A stretch of 64,000 bases of DNA, from NCBI GenBank assembly GCA_023053685.1, contig JALIGW010000003.1, positions 46,797,996-46,861,995 of the forward strand, given 5' to 3'. Position 1 is the first letter of the stretch. The number at the start of each line of letters is the position of its first letter. The stretch comes from Diadophis punctatus similis. Lineage: Eukaryota; Chordata; Lepidosauria; Squamata; Dipsadidae. A program made the position numbers and the translations under genes. Shown here piece after piece: positions 20,971 through 32,872 of this stretch. The notes beneath the pieces are model-generated. The model saw only the letters and a list, made by a program, of their open reading frames with translations. It did not search any database and had not been told where the DNA came from.

Positions 20971-23900
20971 GAGTAAAATTGGCGGTTGTATCTAAATAAA
21001 CGTTGCCGGAATTGCGGTGCAGAGGGGAAGGCGGGTATGATCATGTTCACTGGTTAAAGTTAAAGCAGATTTAACATTTTCAAGGTGGCTTTTTACATTT
21101 ATTTCCCCTGCCACTTGCTTCTCACAATGAAATGAGGTGGTCGTTCCTGGAGGAATATCTCTTCTTTTTTTCTGGTCCCGTAGATAAAAGGGTGGGAACT
21201 TTTAAGTTCAATAAATTGAATAAACAAACAACTTTCCAGACTGCCTATGATAGGCATATCAGACTGATAGGCCCTATCACCTCCTGCCTTCCAAGATCAA
21301 CAGCTTAAAAGTCCAGTAGGATATCCTTTTCTTTGTTATTTATTCACAAAAAGAAAACCCGCCAACCAAGAAGGACATTTAATGTGGCTCCTGGTCCAAA
21401 GGAGTTGCCTGCCCTGTCTATGTGTGAACACAATGGAATTGGAAAAATGGTGACTACTATGTGTTTAAAATGTGTGTGGAACAGAAATCTCACTTTATTG
21501 GTACTGATGAGATTGGAGACTATATAAGCCATCTGTGTGAACCATTACTCCCCTTGGTTCCCCCTGTGATTATATTGATAAAGAAAAATAAGTTTTGTTG
21601 GAAGCATTGGAAAATATTGAAGGAGCTCAAAGAACCATTAACAGGATCTAAGTAGCAGAGTTTCCTGTTCAAGTGGCTCCAGTTTAATCCAGCCTAAATG
21701 GGGGTCCTCCACATATGTTGGACTATAGTTTCTGTAATTCTGCCTGGCTATGCTGGGTAAGGAGAACAGGAATTGTTTTAATGTAAGGTTAACTGGAGAG
21801 CAATGTGGAGGAGCAGTTTGCTTAGCAAATTGCAGGAACCGGTGCTGCCTTCTTTCCCTTCCATTTGAACCTTTTCCCCAGAGTATCCTTGGCGGAGTTG
21901 CCAATAAAGCCAACCTTGTGATAGGTGTGGGAGAAGAACCGAGGAGGCATATTTTGGAGCTCTGCCACCGGCGGAAAATGGAATATATAGCGGACAACAA
22001 AAGGCATTTTTCCTTTCGAAGGAGTGGACGGTCCAAAAGAGAAGAAAAGTATATAGAACCAACCAGAATAACAGGGACCTTGGGGGTCTTCTAGTAATCT
22101 AGTCCAACCCCCCTGCTCAGGCAGGAAACCCTATACAACCCTATACCTATACAGAAAACCCTATAGCAGCACACCAAGACAAAGCAGAATGTGAAAAAGG
22201 TGCAAGAGCTCTGGCCATCAAGTGAAAAAGAAAAACAATCTCGGAGAGAGGGGACTTAAAAGCAGAACTGGCTTAAGAAAGAAATGTTGGTGTATGATAG
22301 TAATAATATAGAGCATACTATATAGATAATCATAATAGAGCAATAGGTAATAGTAATTGAATGGTAATAGTATAAAATATATTGAATAGAATTAGTATAA
22401 ATTATAGTATACGGAATAGTAATCATATAGTAATTATCATAGCAATGGTATAAAGATAATCACTTTCATATGTACATTTTAAAAAAATAAAACATCTCGC
22501 CAACCCTTATGGAGAGGTACAAAGAAACCACCTGTCCATGATCAATGGTGTTGTGTCTTCTCTTGAGTCTGGGTCAGTCTAATTGGCACAGTTTAAAAAT
22601 AACCCATGACAAGCACCTGGTTGGGGAACACTGAATATATGTTTTTCTTCTACCAAACATAAGTACATCTTCATGGTTTTGAACCGCTTCTTTCTCGAGG
22701 CCCATGGGGATCTTTTGCTAGTTAAAAGGTAAAGGTAAAGGTTCCCCTCGCACATACGTGCTAGTTGTTCCCGACTCTAGGGGGAGGTGCTCATCTCCGT
22801 TTCAAAGCTGAAGAGCCAGCGCTGTCCGAAGACCTCTCCATGGTCATGTGGCCGGATTATTATAATGATTGCTTATTTATACCCTATGACAGTGATGGCG
22901 AACCTATGGCACGCGTGCCACAGGTGGCACGCGGAGCCATATCTGCTGGCACGCGAGCCGTTGCCTAGCTCAGTTCCATTGCGCATGTGCGCGCCAGCCA
23001 ACTGATTTTTGGCTCGCACGGAGGCTCTGGGAGGGCGTTTTCGGCTCTGGAGGGCCTCCGGGGGGACAAGGGAGGGCATTTTTGCCCTCCCCAGGCTCCA
23101 GGGAAACCTCTGGAGCCTGGGGAGGGCAAAAAATGGGCCTACCGGGCCCACCAGAAGTTGGGAAACCGGTCATTTCCGGCCTAGAGAGGGCCTCCGGCGG
23201 GGGCGGGAAAAACATTTTTGCCCTCCCCAGGCAGTGAATTATGGGTGTGGGCACTCACGCATGTGCGATAGCACACGCGCATGCACTTTCGGCACCCGAG
23301 GAAAAAAAGGTTCGCCATCACTGCCCTATGACAATCATTAAGTGTTGTACCTCATGATTCTTGACAAATGTATCTTTTCTTTTATGTACACTGAGAGCAT
23401 ATGCACCAAAGACAAATTCATTGTGTGTCCAATCACACTTGGCCAATAAAGAATTCTATGTTCTATGACTAAACGCGCACGGAACGCTGTTACCTTCCCA
23501 ACAAAGGTGGTCCCTATTTTTCTATTTGCATTTTTACATGCTTTCGAACTGTTAGGTTGGCAGAAGCTGGGACAAGTAACGGGAGCTCACTCTGTTATGC
23601 GGCACTAGGGATTCGAACTGCCAACCTTTCTGATCAACAAACTCAGTGTCTTAGCCACTGAGCCACCTCATTTGCTAGTTACCAAGTGTTAAATCATATA
23701 GACCTGGTCTTGGCAAAGAGGAAGGAATGTGCAAATCATTGTGGGAGGAGTTCAGTCTCAAGGGGGAAGAAAAATTGAGAAGAAACTGGAAATAACCCTG
23801 CCTTGATTTTGCTTGGTATGGGATGGAGTAGTGAGGAACTCTTGATAGAGGCTTTCAAAGTGCCTGTCATTCTACCCAGTGAGAATAAAGAGCATTCCTG

Positions 23901-26900
23901 AAATCTCTACTGTGTCCATTTCTTGGCCCTGTTTACCTCAACGGGCTCTCATCAGATCTCTTCGCACCTTGTGAAAAATTACCCCACCCATCTGATGGCT
24001 GGTTTGCTTGTTTTCTTTACAGCTTGCCCATAGCATTCGATTGCTGCTTGAATACACAGGAACACCTTATGAAGATAAGTTATACAGCTGTGGAGAAGGT
24101 TTGTGTGCCTTGCCAGAGTCCTCTCCTCCCCCTTGTTTTCTTCTGTGAATATAACTTGTTGAATGTAAATATTAGCTCAGCTCTTCATTCAAAAGAAACT
24201 CTCTTCGTTTCTAGCTTTTGAGTATTTCCAAGAATGTGGGGAATGTGTTCTTGCTCTACACAAATGTATAAAAGAGTAGAAGAAAAGCAGAGTAAATTAT
24301 TTAAACATTCCTTAAGTTACCTAAGGTAGGGTGGTGCGCACAATAATTAGATGGAGCTGTTCATTGAAGGCTGGCCTGTTATACAACTGTTGGAACTTTT
24401 CCAGATGATCTCTCTAGTGCAATATTATGGGCCTCTTTCCAAAGCCATTAACTTAAGATATTTTTCCTTTATATAACAACAAGTTCTTTATATCCATTCA
24501 TCTCAGGCAGCTCTTATTTTGGCATATGTTGCCATTAGAACTAGGTTCATCCAAACTGTCATCTCATTAGGGAGACCTCTGGCTCATAATAATGTTTGGG
24601 TGCCTATCAGTAAATGATTCTAACATACCATATTTTTCAGAGTATAAGACACACCTTTTTCCTCCCTAAAAGAGGCTGAAAATTTGTGTGCGTCTTATAC
24701 TACGAATGTAGCTTTTTCGAAGCTTTTTTTTTTTTAGCCCTAAAAGGTGCTAACGATCTTACCGGCTTCCTACTCCCTCAAAGTAGTTTTTTACCAGCCC
24801 CTAAGACTTTGCAGGCTTGTTTTCATTCCTACTCTCTTGGAAGAATATTTTTTTCAGCCCTAACCAGGGGATAAAATAATGTGTTGAAGCTGACCAGACT
24901 AAGGACGCTAGCCAGATGAATACCTGGTAGGTAGATTTCCCCCCCTATTTTCTTCCCCCAAAACTAAGGTGCGTCTTATACTCCGAAAAATACGGTACCT
25001 ATCCTTTTAGCTATTTGCTGCCAAAAATTGCAGAAATTATTAAATAATAATTTTGTTCAGCATTGCACATTTCAGTGCTCGTGAATTGGCTTTAGGCAAG
25101 TCCTATGGAGTATTATAGTGTTCTTCTAATGAAAGTTCAAGGATGTTGCATAATCTTTATCACTACAATTGCAGGCTTCTAATCCAGCAGAATATCACCA
25201 TTTATCTCTGTTGATTCTTGGTCTTTCTACCTGGATACCAAGGCACTCGAGGGCCTTACCTGTTTCCCATTCCTTTTCTCTAACCTTGCTCTTTTGTGCA
25301 CTGCTCTGTAAGATTTCTTAATTTTATTTGCAAGTTACTTTCAGGTCAACCTTAGTAAAATAGGTATTAAAGATGTGGGAGAGATTTTGGTGTCAAAGGA
25401 TATTCTGTGTTAAGATATTCATGAACTGGGAGAGCCAGTGGTAACAAGGTTAGCCAATGAATAGGCATAGCAACTAAGTCAGCCAATGGGAGCTTGAACA
25501 CTTCTGAGTCTGTGCAGAGAATCGAAACTGGAACTTAAGCTTAAGGCTGGGCGTGGCTCAGTCTCCACTCTGCTCTCTCTGTATACTCTTCCACTCTGAA
25601 CTCTGCTGAAATGAAACTAACTCCCCTGCTTGTGTTTACCTGTAACTGATTGAAGAAGAATTCTACTTGTGGTATTGTAAATATATATATTATTATGTTT
25701 ATAAAGAAGTTTATGAATCCAGCTGAATCAGTTATCTGTGTGTGCTTCTGGTTTTGATTTTGCAGCAAACTTTAATATTCTGCCATAGCTTGAGGTGCTC
25801 CCTCCACCCCTCCCCCGTTATATATGATGTTGGGCTTACACATCCGAGAAAGATTAGTTTTTAATTTATAGGAAAACAGATTACAAAGGATTGGCACTTA
25901 GAGTTACTTTGTAGCTTTGATGATCTCCACTTTGGTCTCTCACTGCAGTATTGGACTATAGTTCCTGGATCTCCATCTAATGAATTGATGTATGTTTAGA
26001 ATTAGATTTTGATAGGCTCCCTGGATGATTTGTTAGGCAATGGTCATAGTTGGTCATCACTTGGCTAACATTTGCATTGAGTTAGGTATTAGTATATAAA
26101 CATGTATATATACCGTATATATATCTGTATACTACTAAAACTTTGCTGCCTGTAACTTTTAACTGGCCGAAATGGTCCATCATAGGGCAAAACCTTTTCA
26201 ACCAAATGAGCTAACTTACAGAATGCTGGGACCCATTATTCCCATGGGAATGAAATTTTGAAAGTTCGTGCCATTTGGTACCACTGTGCTGCTGCTGTTC
26301 AGTGCTGCTGTTGTGGTCATGTGATCCTCATTTACAGTGTCCTTCTGACATCTTCCCACAAGTTAATAGGGAAGCCTGGGAAAGGGGGCCGATGGGGGTC
26401 ATATGACAACAGCAGCAGTTCTGAGCACGCTGATCCTGTTGGTAGCCACCTCATATTATATTGACACCAGTGGTGAGCTGCAGCCGGTTCGCACTGGTTC
26501 GGGCGAACTGGATGTTAAGATTCTGCTTAGTTCGGCGAACCGGCAAATCCCACCACTGGCTGGCCCTGCCCCCTGGGGTTGCCATTCAGGGTCAAGAAGC
26601 TGCAGGGGCCTGACTGGGAGCCCCGCTGATCAGCTGGGAGGCTGTGATAGTGTGAATGAACCTGCAACGCCAATCAGCTGGGAGGCTGCCACCCCCCTGC
26701 AGCCCAAAAGAAGACCACCAGTTTTTTAAAAAAGTTCAGTCAGACCTTCCAACTTCGCGGGATCTTTTTCCCCTCAAGAAGTTGGAAGATCTGACTGAAC
26801 TTTTTTTAAAACTGGTGGTCACATTCTTTTGTTGCCCTGCACGCAGGAGAACAGAGCCGGAAGGCAGATTAGTTGGGGAATGGGATGGGATGGGAGTGAG

Positions 26901-29900
26901 GATTTTGCATTATCATTGGTCGGGAATGGGGTGGAAGTCAGAATTTTGCATTATCATTGGTCTGGAATGGGGTGGAAGTGAGGATTTTGCATTATGATTG
27001 CTCATAAGTAAGTAAGAACCAGTAAAAGAGGAATGGAAAAATCCCTATCTGTAGATCAGCGTTTTTCAGTCTTTCAAGTTTAAGATGGGCGAACTTCATG
27101 CTACCTTGGGAATTCTGGAATTGAAGTCCAAAGTTGAGAAGCTGAATTAAAGTTGCCAAAGTTGAGAAGCATGGGTCTACACTACAGCTTAGGATTTTCC
27201 ATTCCTGTTTTATTTAGAGTTTGGTGCAATTAAATAAATCAGTTGTGGTTTCCCTAACAAATAGTGATTAAAGCGATATGAACCATTACTGGACTTTTTG
27301 TGAGAAACTGAAATTAAAAGTTGATCTGGGCTTTGATGATTAGATATGGGATTATGGAAATAATGTAGGCAAATGATATTAGAGTAAGAGTTGGATATAT
27401 TTTTACTTATATCTGTACCAAAGAAAGTTGGAAGTCATTCTTTTATGATTTTCCTTCTATTCTTTTTCCTTTCTTATACTTTCACTCTTTTTCTTTCCTG
27501 AGCCTTTTCTTTTTTCAAATCTTGTTTTTTATTCGTTTATTCCTTAGCTTTGTATTTTTTTTTATCTATGAAGGATCAAATACTCAGCCATTATAATTCT
27601 ACATTCCTTATTTATAGATTAAGATTTAGAATGAAATCCACTGTGAGCCATCTCATATAAGGCAGGCTCTGAGTCTCTCTAACCAAAAAGTGTTTATCGA
27701 TAGAAGAGAATATTTGTAGCTCAGGGTTGAACTGTGGGGTCCTTGGTGCTCTCTGAGCTTGATGGTTTTCTTGCAGATGTTTCATTACCAAGCTAGGTAA
27801 CATCATCAGTAGTTGAAGGGAGTGGAATTTGCTCTTATTTTCATATACCAGTGGATTACCCTGTCAGTGTTTATCTGTTGTTTCACAAACAGCGTTTTGA
27901 TTGGTGCCAGGTCTCTACAGCCTCAGGCAGAGAAGGGCTATTCTCTGCACCCTTCTCTCAAATGTTCTTTAAAATACAGAGTTTCCCAGCATTCCTTTAG
28001 GAACCTCCAACATGCAAACTGTGGTTACTCATCCTAAAATGAATCCTCTTTACCTGGAGCTTCAAAATTTGCTGTTTGCTGGGAAGATGTGTAGCTAAAA
28101 GTCACTCTACATTTAGTGTACATCTGACTTTGGGGATATTTCTTCATAACCAAACAAAAGTGTATTTTCTGTCCAGTTCACACCCCTTGCTCGCTGAATC
28201 GATGTCACAAAGCAAAGCCCACATTTTGTAATTAACCCCTGTGCCCTGTTTTGACTGGCAGAGTGCTGCAGGAGACTGAATGCTGTCACACCCCCTGGCC
28301 ACGCCCCTGGCTATGCCCATCCAGCCACGCCCACCCAGCCAGTCATTAGAGGAGATAACCGGTTGTAAAAGAATTTGCAGCCCACCACTGATTGGTACTA
28401 AATTCTCTTCTTCAAATAGGACATCTAAATCTGAGAAATGAACCACTCAAATTATTTATTGTGCCAAATATTTATGGGGTTTTCCATTTATCCACCTGGG
28501 GAGAATGATTTCTTCATGTGGCTTGATCTTGCCAAATTGTTTCCTTGAAACAACTTGTAGAATGTTACATGACGTTCTGGGGAATATTCTTGGTATGAAA
28601 CCAAGAATTCAGATGATCCACAGAAGTCACACAATATATTTAACCAGGTCAACTGAAGGCTTAATGGCTGTTAACAGCATGCTAAGCTTGGCTCGCTTAC
28701 CTCTGTTAATTTTTGTTTTGTGATTTGATGTGTTATATAAACCTAGCCCATTTAGTTACTTTATGGTTCAGTGCAATGGACAAACTCCAAAAATTGGATT
28801 AATTCAGTAGCCAAGCTATGCTTATCATGCAACCAGTCATTAAATGGCAGCGGTAAACTTGTCAGCATTTGGTATGGTACTTGCTATAACTGGGTCAGGA
28901 AAACCATGCGCTTTTTGGCATTTCCTAAAATTGATTGCTTTGTCTAGTGAAAGGTAAGCAGTTTATATCTTATTTAAATTTTCTGGCTGTCTGAACTTTC
29001 TATCTCCCATTTTCTACCAGCTCCGGATTATGATAAAAGTCAATGGATCAATGAAAAAGAAAAATTGGGACTGGACTTCCCTAATGTAAGTAACTGTATG
29101 TATAATGGTTGGGAAGAATATCTTTATCAATATGCTGTTTTCTATGCTATTCATATATGAGGACTTGGATAAAGAGGATAGTTGAAGGACAATTAGATGG
29201 AGAGCAATCATGTGAAAGCCTAACGTGGCAAAGATTTGTTCTTAAGCAGTTCATTCTGTTTACCTTCCAGCTTCCATACTTAATTGATGGCAAGACCAAA
29301 TTGACACAGAGTAATGCTATTGTCAGGTACATCGCACGCAAGCACCATCTTTGTAAGTATACCTGAGCTCTTTTGGAAGCTAAACTGGATGATTAAGACC
29401 TGTTTCTGCTGCCCAGTATTTCTCATCTCTATACTATCTGCAGGTGGCAAAACTGAGGAAGAACATATCAGAGTGGACATGCTGGAGAATCAGGTGATGG
29501 ATTTCCGTATGGGCTTGGTGATGATTTGCTACAATCCTGACTTTGTGAGTTGAGTCACCTTCATTTCCATTTTCTACTAAACCGGAATAAAGAAAGGATG
29601 CCATGTAATGCTGTATGAACTAAAGACTGGATCCAATTATAACACAGAAAACATAGTTACTGGGTGTGATCTGAAGGTTTCTTGTGGCAAGTGTATAAAA
29701 GTGATGTGTAAGCATCTGCCAATATCTCTGTCAATTTTCTGGGAATCAAGATGGAGAGGGTTTTTTAAGGGCTATTGCCTGTATTCAGGCATTAACGAAT
29801 TTGGAAAAGTACATGTGAAACCTCCAGATATGAACCTCCCAGGTCATGATATTGATCTTTGCACACACTTCCATGTTAAACTTAGATATCTGCTGATATT

Positions 29901-31675
29901 TGAAATCAATATGTGAATATCTGCAATGGGGAATTGTGTTGTGTGTTTGCATAATGCGCCAAATAATAAACATGTCAACTAGCTCTCTAAAAGTGAAAAT
30001 GCAAAGGAATTTTTGTTCACTTTTCAGTAGAATTGCTGTATAGATATAAGTTATATTTGCTGGTCATAAAACAATTTATTTTAATCCTTCCTGCTCACAT
30101 TGCACATATTGCTATAGTGGTTGGACTGGAAGGAACACATTTTATGTGATCCAAATAGTCCAGTACTGCTGAAATGCCATCAGAACGTAAGGAGTAAATT
30201 TGGCTTCCTCTGATGGGTCTTGGATGGAGCACATCAAATTCCATAACTGTTGAGTAGAAACAAGCAACAGTTTCAATTCACTTTTTTCTACTTTCTTGTT
30301 TTGCAGGAGAAACTCAAGCCTGGATATTTGGAGCAGTTACCAGGGAAACTGAAACTCTTCTCCCAGTTTTTGGGGGATAGAAAGTGGTTTGCTGGGGATA
30401 AGGTAACATGCATAGCCATACCTGGGTATCCTTGGGCAGGTCTGATCTTTTTGGTGACTCACTATTGATTTTTCCCCCCAGATCACATTTGTTGACTTTC
30501 TCATGTATGATGTACTTGATCAAAACCGCATGTTTGAACCAAAGTGCCTTGATCAATTCAAGAATCTTCAAGATTTTCTGAGCCGTTTTGAGGTTAGCTT
30601 TGGCTTCATGAAATTTGCTGGCTTGTGGATCTTGTGACTTAGTTTACTGGGTTTGGGCAAGAACTGACAGATTAACCCACAGCATTTATCTGTTGGCTAG
30701 ACTGGATGCCCAAATTGGCATGGGCAGAAATATATGAAAAATACCATCCTTATGGTATGGACTACTGTTCCTTTAGTATATGAAACAAGCATAAGAAGGC
30801 TTGGTGCTAGATTCCCTTCCATACTTCTATTTGACATACATTTTTCTATGATGAACTGGTTGCTAGCACTGCAAGGATTTTAAAGTCTACTACCAAGTGG
30901 TAAACTTGTAATTGGTATACATGTGTGATAAGTAAAATAGACTACCATAATTGAATTATTTCAGAAGGTGCAGGTGGGAAATCAACTGACTACCTGTGTA
31001 AATGCAGCTTTTCTTTTAGCCCCAAGCACCTCCCCAAGACTACGGATTTAAAATAATGAGTAACTATTAAAAACCCGAAGGTTTTCCCTCCAATTCTGTG
31101 TGGAAAGCAAAATATAATTGGCACTAAACCTAGCAGCCATTCACTAACTCAGAGTTCCCCAAGCTTTCTGGCTTTGTGTGTGGGGGTGGGGTGGGAGAGG
31201 GGATGTGTGCAGCTTCATTTGGAGCGCATGCTCAACCTCTGCTCGCACAAGTGGGGATGTGCTCATGCTCACCCGCCACTTCTGTGGGCCTGGGGGTTGG
31301 GGACCCCTGCCCTAACTGATGGTTTCAGATATTTTTGGACTTCATCCCCACCATCTTTCCCAACTAGGCATGGCAGCAGAGGTTGAAGGGAAAGGGCATG
31401 TGGAGGGTATTCCATTAATGTGGTTTCATCTAGAATGTACTTTTAGTGTAGAAGAAATGAGTGTGGTTGCCCTGATGGTGGGTTTATTGGGTGGTTGGTA
31501 GGAGTATGCCTCCTTGAGCTTTTGGCCTACTAGCAGCTTCTCTCAATCTCTTAAATATTTCTTTTGTCTGCATCCTCAGGCCCTGGAGAAAATTGCTGCT
31601 TACATGAGTTCCAGCCGCTTTATGAAAACTCCAATTAACAATAAGATGGCCAAATGGGGTAACAAGAAAACATAA
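20388..31675 (+). CDS. GSTM: Mu-class glutathione S-transferase, gene C
   Basis: A cytosolic glutathione-conjugating enzyme and paralogue of gene B. The exons are 20388-20423, 24023-24098, 29021-29085, 29271-29352, 29444-29544, 30307-30402, 30482-30592 and 31580-31675. They total 663 bp, or 220 residues plus stop, and exon sizes 1-7 (36, 76, 65, 82, 101, 96, 111) are exactly those of mammalian GSTM genes. It keeps the canonical [10 protein letters not shown] start with catalytic Tyr7, Trp46 after the mu loop (APDYDKSQW), [29 protein letters not shown] and the GDKITFVDF capping box. It ends KWGNKKT, two residues longer than typical. The ATG at 20388 matches the family start. Splice sites are all GT/AG. 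It is the more conserved of the two intact genes and converges with the EPS8L3-like gene. The exact orthologue among numbered GSTM genes cannot be decided from this alone. Confidence 0.95.
21000..22060. other. Intron 1 of gene C, no extra gene
   Basis: Mostly unique sequence. A short repeat arm (cacatatgttggactatagt) near 21710-21760 belongs to a scattered MITE-like family also seen near 43200-43295. No coding exon is visible. Confidence 0.4.
22064..22140 (-). mobile_element. CR1 LINE 3' UTR fragment
   Basis: aacagggaccttgggggtct followed by ctagtccaacccccctgctc is the antisense CR1 3' terminus. Confidence 0.7.
22858..23466 (+). mobile_element. LINE 3' UTR tail (ATTCT family) inside SINE
   Basis: It matches the 61000-61155 LINE tail (cctatgacaatcattaagtg, cttggccaataaagaattct) and stops in ttctatgttctatg. 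It was later hit by the MITE at 22890-23323. Confidence 0.75.
22890..23323. mobile_element. hAT-like MITE, CAGTGATGGCGAACC ends, nested
   Basis: A 434-bp element with ends cagtgatggcgaacc / ggttcgccatcactg and a perfect duplication CCCTATGA (22882-22889 and 23324-23331). It is inserted in the LINE tail. Confidence 0.93.
24628..24995. mobile_element. Mariner-like MITE, CCRTATTTTTCRGAGTATAAGAC ends
   Basis: A 368-bp element with TA at both borders (24626-24627 and 24996-24997) and long inverted ends (ccatatttttcagagtataa / ttatactccgaaaaatacgg). It lies in intron 2 of gene C. A second copy is at 34600-35042. Confidence 0.8.
25408..25774. mobile_element. Possible solo LTR or other insertion
   Basis: A 367-bp segment starting tgttaag, bracketed by an exact 8-bp repeat ATATTCTG (25400-25407 and 25775-25782). 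It contains two CCAAT motifs (gttagccaatgaa and gtcagccaatggg), a later ttataaag and an AT-rich 3' part, as in promoters of LTRs. The ends are not TG...CA and the family is not recognised. Confidence 0.35.
26468..28390. mobile_element. Large or composite member of the CAGTGGTGGGTT hAT-like family
   Basis: The left end (cagtggtgagctgcagccgg) at 26468 and the right end (gcagcccaccactg) at 28377-28390 face each other 1.9 kb apart. The flanks are ATTGACAC and ATTGGTAC (6 of 8). The family-specific internal unit (gaatggggtggaagtnagnattttgcatta) is repeated three times at about 26885-26998. A foldback half repeat (27690-27812) lies inside, so this may be one element with nested insertions or two truncated ones. 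Confidence 0.5.
28400..29010. other. Intron 2 of gene C, no gene seen
   Basis: AT-rich sequence with no splice-bounded coding exon. Exon 3 follows directly at 29021. Confidence 0.4.
31150..31309. mobile_element. hAT-like MITE in intron 7 of gene C
   Basis: A 160-bp element beginning cagagttccccaagc and ending gttggggacccctg, with flanks CACTAACT (31142-31149) and CCCTAACT (31310-31317). Confidence 0.7.
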
Positions 31676-31811
31676 AGAAAAAAAAACATTTGTTGCTGGA
31701 TGAGATATTTCCTCCTTTTTCTCCATTCTTGTCTTGGGTGGAGTTGATAAGAAAAAGAATGGTCTTTCTGTAGAATTGTGATGTTTAGGTATTTGGAAGG
31801 CAGTAGTGCTC

Positions 31812-31817
31812 AATAAA
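31812..31817 (+). terminator. Polyadenylation signal of gene C
   Basis: AATAAA lies 137 bp after the stop codon. It is followed by a TG/T-rich stretch (tgtggtcctgtttgg), as expected of a 3' processing site. Confidence 0.75.
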
Positions 31818-31849
31818 GTATCTTGGAATTACTTCGTAATGTGGTCCTG

Positions 31850-32637
31850 TTTGGTACACTATCACACTTTTTTGACTTGTAGTCTCTCACACCTCCTGTT
31901 TTATCTCTGTGTTTTAATGAAATTCACATGAATGTGCCTTTATCTACGAAGAACTGCTTTCATGTGTGCTCAAAGCTGATTGGCTGTTGACCTTTGGCTA
32001 AAATGAGAACAGCACAGAAGAAATATAAAAGGCTACTAATTTTATTTTCCATTACATATGAGAAATATTTAAATAAGCTCCATTAAACAAAATAATAAGA
32101 TAGATGAACATTAGCAGCATCTGAAAACTGTATTCTGATTTACTTAAAGTATGTTCCTGAAAATTGAATCATGAGTCAACTGTCCAATATTTTTTTGCAA
32201 ACCCAGAATTTACAAGCTGTCAAATCCTGGGAATCTCACATGAATACCCATGCACAATTTGGAATTAATTGAAACATAATTACTTTCATAGAAGGGAAGT
32301 TCATTGATTATTTTTTAAACAATTACTTCATTTTTCTGCCCAACTTCTCTCTACCGTGTTCTAGCATGAATCAGTGAAAATATTTCTAAACTGACAAATG
32401 GAGAAATTAAAGTAAATCTAATGTACTCATATTCATAATACACTCATAAAACGGTATATTTCAACCAGTAAATAAATTGAATCATTTTCTTCATTTCTAA
32501 TCCAGAAGTGTGAAAGAGTGTCAGAAGGAATGAACAATCTGACTCTTCTATTTCCAAGCAAAATGTTCTTGTCCTAAACTATGTTTGTACATAATGATGA
32601 AAGTTGGAAAGTAGGTGAATGCTCTAAAGACGTTATG
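31850..32637. other. Intergenic between gene C and EPS8L3, no gene seen
   Basis: AT-rich unique sequence with no recognised repeat or coding exon. Confidence 0.4.
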
Positions 32638-32872
32638 AGGAGCCACTATGGCGCAGTGGTTAGAATGCAGTATTGCAGGTTACTTCTGCTGACAGCTGGC
32701 TGTTCGATTCTCACCAGGCTCAAGGTTGACTCAGCCTTCCCTCCTTACGAGGTCGGTAAAATGACCCAGATTGTTGGGGGCAATATGTTGACTCTCTAAA
32801 CTGCTTGGAGAGAGTAAAGCACTGTGAAGCGGTATATAAGTCTAAGTGGTAGTGCTATTGCTATTATCCAAA
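32638..32872 (+). mobile_element. tRNA-derived (Sauria-like) SINE
   Basis: The pol III A box is at 32649-32668 (tggcgcagtggttagaatgc) and the B box at 32701-32712 (tgttcgattctc). The body contains aaggttgactcagccttcc, and the 3' tail gcggtatataagtctaagtg with a tgctattgctatt end is the tail known from squamate SINEs mobilised by BovB/RTE LINEs. Confidence 0.85.

Larger units (their letters stand above)
22717..23670 (-). mobile_element. tRNA-derived SINE interrupted by LINE tail and MITE
   Basis: A squamate SINE in antisense. Its pol III A box lies near 23650-23667 (reverse complement ggtggctcagtggctaag) and its B box at 23608-23618 (gttcgaatccc), and its body runs to a (TTTACC)-type tail at 22717-22740. 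It is split at about 22858-23466 by a LINE 3' tail that itself carries a hAT-like MITE. Confidence 0.8.
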
